NCBI GenBank assembly: GCA_938001995.1
Contig: CALLAV010000234.1
Location: forward strand, 1-11,228
Direction: 5' to 3'
DNA length: 11,228 nt
DNA from: an uncultured Amylibacter sp.
GTDB taxonomy: Bacteria > Pseudomonadota > Alphaproteobacteria > Rhodobacterales > Rhodobacteraceae
Translations under genes and position numbers: made by a program
Shown here: piece after piece, positions 8,044 through 11,228 of the stretch
Position numbering within the stretch: the first letter of the stretch is position 1
Layout of the letters: each line of letters begins with the position of its first letter
Notes under the pieces: model-generated
Databases searched by the model: none
What the model was told of the DNA's origin: nothing
The model's input: the letters and a program-made list of their open reading frames with translations, nothing else

Positions 8044-9648
8044 TCAGTCTAAGATCTGGCGCAGCTCTTTTGGCGTGCGTATGCCAACCAGGATGCCCAT
8101 TTCGGCCTCTCCTGTTTTGGTGTCCCAAGACAAAATTTCCGCATCTGTGACCGTGGTTTGCTGATTGTTGCGCCGTGTCCATTTTTGGAAAAGCTGCTCC
8201 ATCCTATCCCGCTGGTTTTGAAAGGCAGGATCGCGTCCCAGATCGAAAAATTCTTGTGGATCGGTTTGCACATCATAAAGCATTGGATCAAAGCCTTCGG
8301 CAAAGATGTATTTCCAGCGCCCGTCAAAGATCATGGTCAGCCGCGCGTCATCAAGGGGCACGTTCAAACGCTTGCGCACATCGCGCATGGCGTAGTCGTA
8401 TTCCGACACCACAAAATCGCGCAGCCTGTTGGTTTTCCCGTGTAACACAGGCAAAAGCGAATGCCCCTCGAGCAGCCGCGGCTTTGCCTCACCGCCAAAG
8501 TGATCGAGCAAAGTTGGCGCCACATCAATCGCTTCTACCAGCATATCAGTGCTGGTGCCCCGCGTGGCATCTGCACGTGGGTCAGGGTCCACTACAATGA
8601 TTGGTACACGGGCAGAGGCATCGTGGAACAACTCCTTTTCTCCCATCCAATGATCGCCAAGATAATCGCCGTGATCGGATGTAAAGATGATGAGCGTGTC
8701 TTCCAGAAAACCGTCCTTGTCCAAAAAATGCATCAAGGTTCCGATTTGATCGTCAATCTGTTTGATCAACCCCATATACCCCGTCAGCACCGTTTCCCGT
8801 GTGTCGTTATCGCAAAAAGATTTCGACACTTGTTCGTTCATAAATTCGGCGAACACGGGGTTCGGGTTTTCGCGCTCAGCCGCGTGTCGCGATACAGGTA
8901 GATGCGTTTCGGGGCCGTACATATCATTGTACGGGGCAGGGGCGATATAGGGCCAATGGGGTTTAATGTAGCTAAGATGCAGACACCACGGCGTATCTCC
9001 TGCTTCGGTTATGAAATCCATCGCGCGACGGGTCAGGTAAGGTGTTTCTGAATCGGGTTCGGCCACGCGCGCGGGCTTATTCGAATTCTCAAGATACCAG
9101 CCACTTAGGATGTTACCGTCGTCATCTTCGGCGCTGTTGGCGACGGTGTGCCAAGGGTTTTCATCGGACCAGCCTCTGGCGCGCAAATAGTGGTTGTATT
9201 GGGAATTTTGCGGGAAGTTTTGCGGCTGTGGGTGAATGCCATCGTCGCGATCAAAGGGTTCAAAGCCACCGTTTGCGTGGCGAATACCTTCGGGGCTATC
9301 GCTCTGGATTCCAAGACGCATCATGCCTTTGATATCCGCGAAAACATGGGTTTTGCCGCAGACAGCCGTTCGCACACCAAGTGGTCGCAAGTGATCCCCA
9401 ATCGTTTGTTCCCCGACCTTTAAAGGATAGCTGTTCCAAGATGCCCCATGGGAGCTGACATACCTCCCTGTGTAACATGACATGCGCGATGGCCCACAGA
9501 TCGGCGATTGCACATAGCCGCGTGTAAACAACATGCCACGCTTTGCCAAAGCGTCGATATGGGGTGTTTTTAGGTGCGGATGCCCTGTGCAAGACAGGTA
9601 ATCCCAGCGCAGTTGATCGCACATAATATACAAAGCATTTTTTGCCAT
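8044..9648 (-). CDS. FGly-type sulfatase / phosphonate monoester hydrolase-like enzyme
   Basis: This is an alkaline-phosphatase-superfamily hydrolase of the sulfatase fold, 534 residues from ATG 9648. The N-terminal metal site is D11-Q12. The formylglycine signature is C51-G-P-S-R55 with TGR at 60-62, so Cys51 should be converted to formylglycine. Lys99/His101 (GKTH), Lys229/His231 (KPHWP) and the SDHG block with Asp325/His326 followed by Lys338 complete the active site. It has no signal peptide and is predicted cytoplasmic, which favours a small imported ester. Sulfate esters or phosphonate/phosphate monoesters are all possible in this family. A TTG-initiated extension to 9714 is open but has no ribosome site and overlaps the palindrome at 9708-9726, so I reject it. 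It heads a two-gene unit with the cupin and is divergent from the LysR gene. Confidence 0.88.
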   Translation of the reverse strand: MAKNALYIMCDQLRWDYLSCTGHPHLKTPHIDALAKRGMLFTRGYVQSPICGPSRMSCYTGRYVSSHGASWNSYPLKVGEQTIGDHLRPLGVRTAVCGKTHVFADIKGMMRLGIQSDSPEGIRHANGGFEPFDRDDGIHPQPQNFPQNSQYNHYLRARGWSDENPWHTVANSAEDDDGNILSGWYLENSNKPARVAEPDSETPYLTRRAMDFITEAGDTPWCLHLSYIKPHWPYIAPAPYNDMYGPETHLPVSRHAAERENPNPVFAEFMNEQVSKSFCDNDTRETVLTGYMGLIKQIDDQIGTLMHFLDKDGFLEDTLIIFTSDHGDYLGDHWMGEKELFHDASARVPIIVVDPDPRADATRGTSTDMLVEAIDVAPTLLDHFGGEAKPRLLEGHSLLPVLHGKTNRLRDFVVSEYDYAMRDVRKRLNVPLDDARLTMIFDGRWKYIFAEGFDPMLYDVQTDPQEFFDLGRDPAFQNQRDRMEQLFQKWTRRNNQQTTVTDAEILSWDTKTGEAEMGILVGIRTPKELRQILD

Positions 9649-9707
9649 AGAGCGTGATCCAATAGGGGTGCGTTTTGCCCAGAAAGAACATGGCGGGCTG
9701 CGATGCT

Positions 9708-9726
9708 GCAACAAAAATATTGTTGC
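9708..9726. promoter_or_regulatory. Palindrome in the sulfatase/LysR divergent region
   Basis: GCAACAA and TTGTTGC form perfect 7-bp inverted arms around AAATA. Imperfect outer symmetry continues with GATG (9702-9705) and CATC (9728-9731). It lies between the divergent starts at 9648 and 9764, where a LysR regulator normally binds to control itself and its target. No convincing -35/-10 pair was found for either direction. Binding by the adjacent regulator is inferred. Confidence 0.5.
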
Positions 9727-9763
9727 CCATCAAAAGATTTACTATGGGTAAGGAATGAAACGT

Positions 9764-10660
9764 ATGCCCCCTTTAAATGCTCTTCGCACCTTTGAGGCCG
9801 CCGCACGCAACGGTAACTTTGTCAAAGCAGGCGAAGAATTGAACGTCAGCTCGGCTGCCGTCAGCCTGCAAATAAGAAACTTGGAAAAGCACTTGGGAAA
9901 GACCCTGTTCTTGCGACGCGGCAATCGCATTTTCTTGACCGACGCCGGGGAGACGCTGTTCCCAAGTCTTGCTTCTGCCTTCGACGAAATCTCACAAACT
10001 GTCGATCTGATGCAGAACAAAGAACAGGTCCCACGGCTCGTGATTTCAGTTCTGCCAGATCTTGCGGCCAGTTGGATTTTCCCAAGGCTCGCCGAATGGC
10101 GCGCGATAAGCGGGTCGGGCGTCTTTGTGCGATTTGAAGATGATCCCGTGGATTTACTGGGCCATGGTGTCAATCTGCGCCTGACCTATGGCTCTGCTTC
10201 TTATGAGGATTTGAACAAAATCCCACTATTTTCAGCCGATATGATTGCTGTATGCGCCCCAAGTTTTCTGGCCAAGATTAGCGACGCCGATCTGAACATC
10301 AACACCATGCCAGAGCAGTTTTTCATTCATGTCGAATCCCGTCACTTTTTGGGCAGCATGCCTGATTGGAATGCTTGGTTTAAATCTCACGGTGGGCGTG
10401 TGTCCCCGAATGAGGCAAACGGCCTAAAGATCAGCCACCTTTCCCCTGCGATCATTGCAGCGAAGAATGGGGACGGGGTTTTGTTGGTGGCAAAAGCGGT
10501 CATTTCCAAGGATCTGGAAAGCGGTCGGCTTGTGCAATTGTCGGACCTCGAAATGCTGTCGCACAATGCGTATACCGCCATTGTGCCGCGCACAAAGCGG
10601 AATCATGGGCCCACCAACAGCCTGTTGAATTTCCTCAAAGACTCCACAAGCCGGCCCTAG
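9764..10660 (+). CDS. LysR-family transcriptional regulator (GcvA-like)
   Basis: This is a LysR-type regulator of 298 residues. The N-terminal winged helix-turn-helix spans about residues 4-63, with recognition region EELNVSSAAVSLQIRNLEKH and the conserved LF.R...I.LTDAG wing. The substrate-binding-like effector domain follows. The N-terminal style and the C-terminal GDGVLLV/RLVQL blocks resemble the GcvA/AmpR subgroup. The ATG at 9764 is preferred: AAGGA (9750-9754) sits 9 nt upstream, whereas it directly abuts the ATG at 9755. Divergent orientation suggests control of the sulfatase-cupin unit. The effector cannot be predicted. A terminator follows at 10709-10731. Confidence 0.92.
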   Translation: MPPLNALRTFEAAARNGNFVKAGEELNVSSAAVSLQIRNLEKHLGKTLFLRRGNRIFLTDAGETLFPSLASAFDEISQTVDLMQNKEQVPRLVISVLPDLAASWIFPRLAEWRAISGSGVFVRFEDDPVDLLGHGVNLRLTYGSASYEDLNKIPLFSADMIAVCAPSFLAKISDADLNINTMPEQFFIHVESRHFLGSMPDWNAWFKSHGGRVSPNEANGLKISHLSPAIIAAKNGDGVLLVAKAVISKDLESGRLVQLSDLEMLSHNAYTAIVPRTKRNHGPTNSLLNFLKDSTSRP

Positions 10661-10708
10661 TTTTCATATAGTAAGTCTAGAGTAAAATTGGCGTCTGGAT
10701 ACAGTTTT

Positions 10709-10731
10709 CCTTTCGATAAGAAAGGTTTTTT
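10709..10731 (+). terminator. Rho-independent terminator after the LysR gene
   Basis: CCTTTC (10709-10714) and GAAAGG (10720-10725) form a 6-bp stem with loop GATAA, directly followed by six T residues (10726-10731). It is about 49 nt past the LysR stop and works on the + strand only. It separates the regulator transcript from the downstream ABC gene. Confidence 0.75.
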
Positions 10732-10795
10732 CGGGTTGTTGATCGCGTCAGCTGGTCGCTAGGCTTGGGGCGTCTTCTGCCGCTCGTTTCCCTCC

Positions 10796-10829
10796 TTGAA
10801 CCGATCCAATCACGAGAGTGCCGGTTCAA
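10796..10829. repeat. Long-spaced inverted repeat upstream of the Tat-exported binding protein
   Basis: TTGAACCG (10796-10803) and CGGTTCAA (10822-10829) are perfect 8-bp inverted arms separated by 18 nt. Inside, CAC and GTG flank GAGA (10811-10820), a GNRA-type tetraloop, so an RNA hairpin with an internal bulge is possible. The element lies about 57 nt upstream of the preferred start at 10886. It may be a 5'-UTR structure or a regulator site; the sequence does not decide. Confidence 0.4.
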
Positions 10830-10885
10830 TGACACCTGCGCACGTGACCCGAATGTTTGATCAGCCAAGGAAAGTGATACTCGAA

Positions 10886-11228
10886 ATGACACACACTCCA
10901 CCCGCCAAACGCCACAGCGCACTCACCGCTTATGTGAAGGATTGCCAAGCAGGAAAACTCAGCCGTCGCGAGTTTTTGTCCCGTGCTACCGCGCTCGGTC
11001 TTGCGACGCCTTTGGCGTATGGTCTGATCGGATTGCAGACACCTTCAAAAGCGCAAACACCAAAAATGGGCGGTACGTTGCGGATCGAAATGCCTGTAAA
11101 AGCGTCTAAAGAACCGCGCACGTTTGATTGGCCCGAACTTGCGAACATCACCCGTGGTTGCCTTGAATATCTGGTGCAAAACGAACGGGACGGCAGCTTT
11201 ACCCCTGTTCTGTTAGAAGGCTGGAGCG
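10886..11228 (+). CDS. Peptide-type ABC transporter substrate-binding protein, Tat-exported, 3' truncated
   Basis: The frame is open to the window end, giving 114 codons. A twin-arginine signal is clear: SRREFL with Arg27-Arg28, then a hydrophobic stretch about residues 33-50 and a likely cleavage after SKA (residue 56). The following MGGTLRIEM and the TRGCLEYLV region match the N-terminus of family 5 (DppA/OppA-like) binding proteins of Rhodobacteraceae. It should bind a peptide or other medium-sized solute in the periplasm; its permease and ATPase genes would lie downstream. Start 10886 gives a normal Tat N-region but its AAGGA (10867-10871) is 14 nt away. In-frame ATGs at 10853 and 10829 are alternatives. 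Confidence 0.85.
   Translation, partial: MTHTPPAKRHSALTAYVKDCQAGKLSRREFLSRATALGLATPLAYGLIGLQTPSKAQTPKMGGTLRIEMPVKASKEPRTFDWPELANITRGCLEYLVQNERDGSFTPVLLEGWS

Noticed and set aside
9649..9714. 22-residue N-terminal extension of the sulfatase from a TTG at 9714
   Set aside because: There is no ribosome site, the start codon is TTG inside a palindrome, and homology to the family begins right at MAKNALYIM.
10736..10770. Possible promoter TTGTTG ... TAGGCT upstream of the right-edge gene
   Set aside because: Both hexamers are poor matches to consensus, and no other support was found.

Overview
The window looks like chromosome from a Roseobacter-type marine alphaproteobacterium (Rhodobacteraceae). 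This rests on the moderate G+C, the smo/mtl polyol operon layout known from Rhodobacter sphaeroides, and the style of the GcvA-like LysR and Tat-exported ABC binding protein. The assignment is by recognition only; no search was run.

Left block (1-7525, all + strand) is a complete sorbitol/mannitol-type polyol uptake and oxidation operon. A LacI-family regulator, cut by the left edge, is followed by a short intergenic region with an operator-like palindrome and a weak promoter. Then come the periplasmic polyol-binding protein (smoE), two inner-membrane permeases (smoF, smoG), the ATPase (smoK), a short-chain polyol dehydrogenase (smoS) and a long-chain mannitol 2-dehydrogenase (mtlK). From smoF on, the genes are packed tightly (11, 10, -4 and -1 nt). 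A strong 11-bp hairpin lies in the only large internal gap, between smoE and smoF. The logic is binding-protein import of hexitols followed by NAD-dependent oxidation to ketoses. No ketose kinase lies in the window.

Middle block (7539-9648, - strand) is a two-gene unit, an FGly-type sulfatase/phosphonate monoester hydrolase-like enzyme followed by a small single-domain cupin. It is convergent with mtlK across a 13-nt gap. A GcvA-like LysR regulator (9764-10660, + strand) is divergent from the sulfatase, and the shared ~115-bp region holds a 19-bp palindrome. A Rho-independent terminator follows the LysR gene.

Right edge: the first 114 codons of a Tat-exported, peptide-type (family 5) ABC substrate-binding protein run off the window, preceded by a long-spaced 8-bp inverted repeat. 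No gene-free stretch exceeds 300 bases; the longest is about 225 bp (10661-10885).

I see no RNA genes, insertion sequences, CRISPR arrays or phage genes. The polyol operon is well-known biology. The less explained parts are the smoE-smoF intercistronic structure (hairpin, buried ribosome site, small ORF) and the LysR/sulfatase/cupin group, whose substrate cannot be read from sequence alone.
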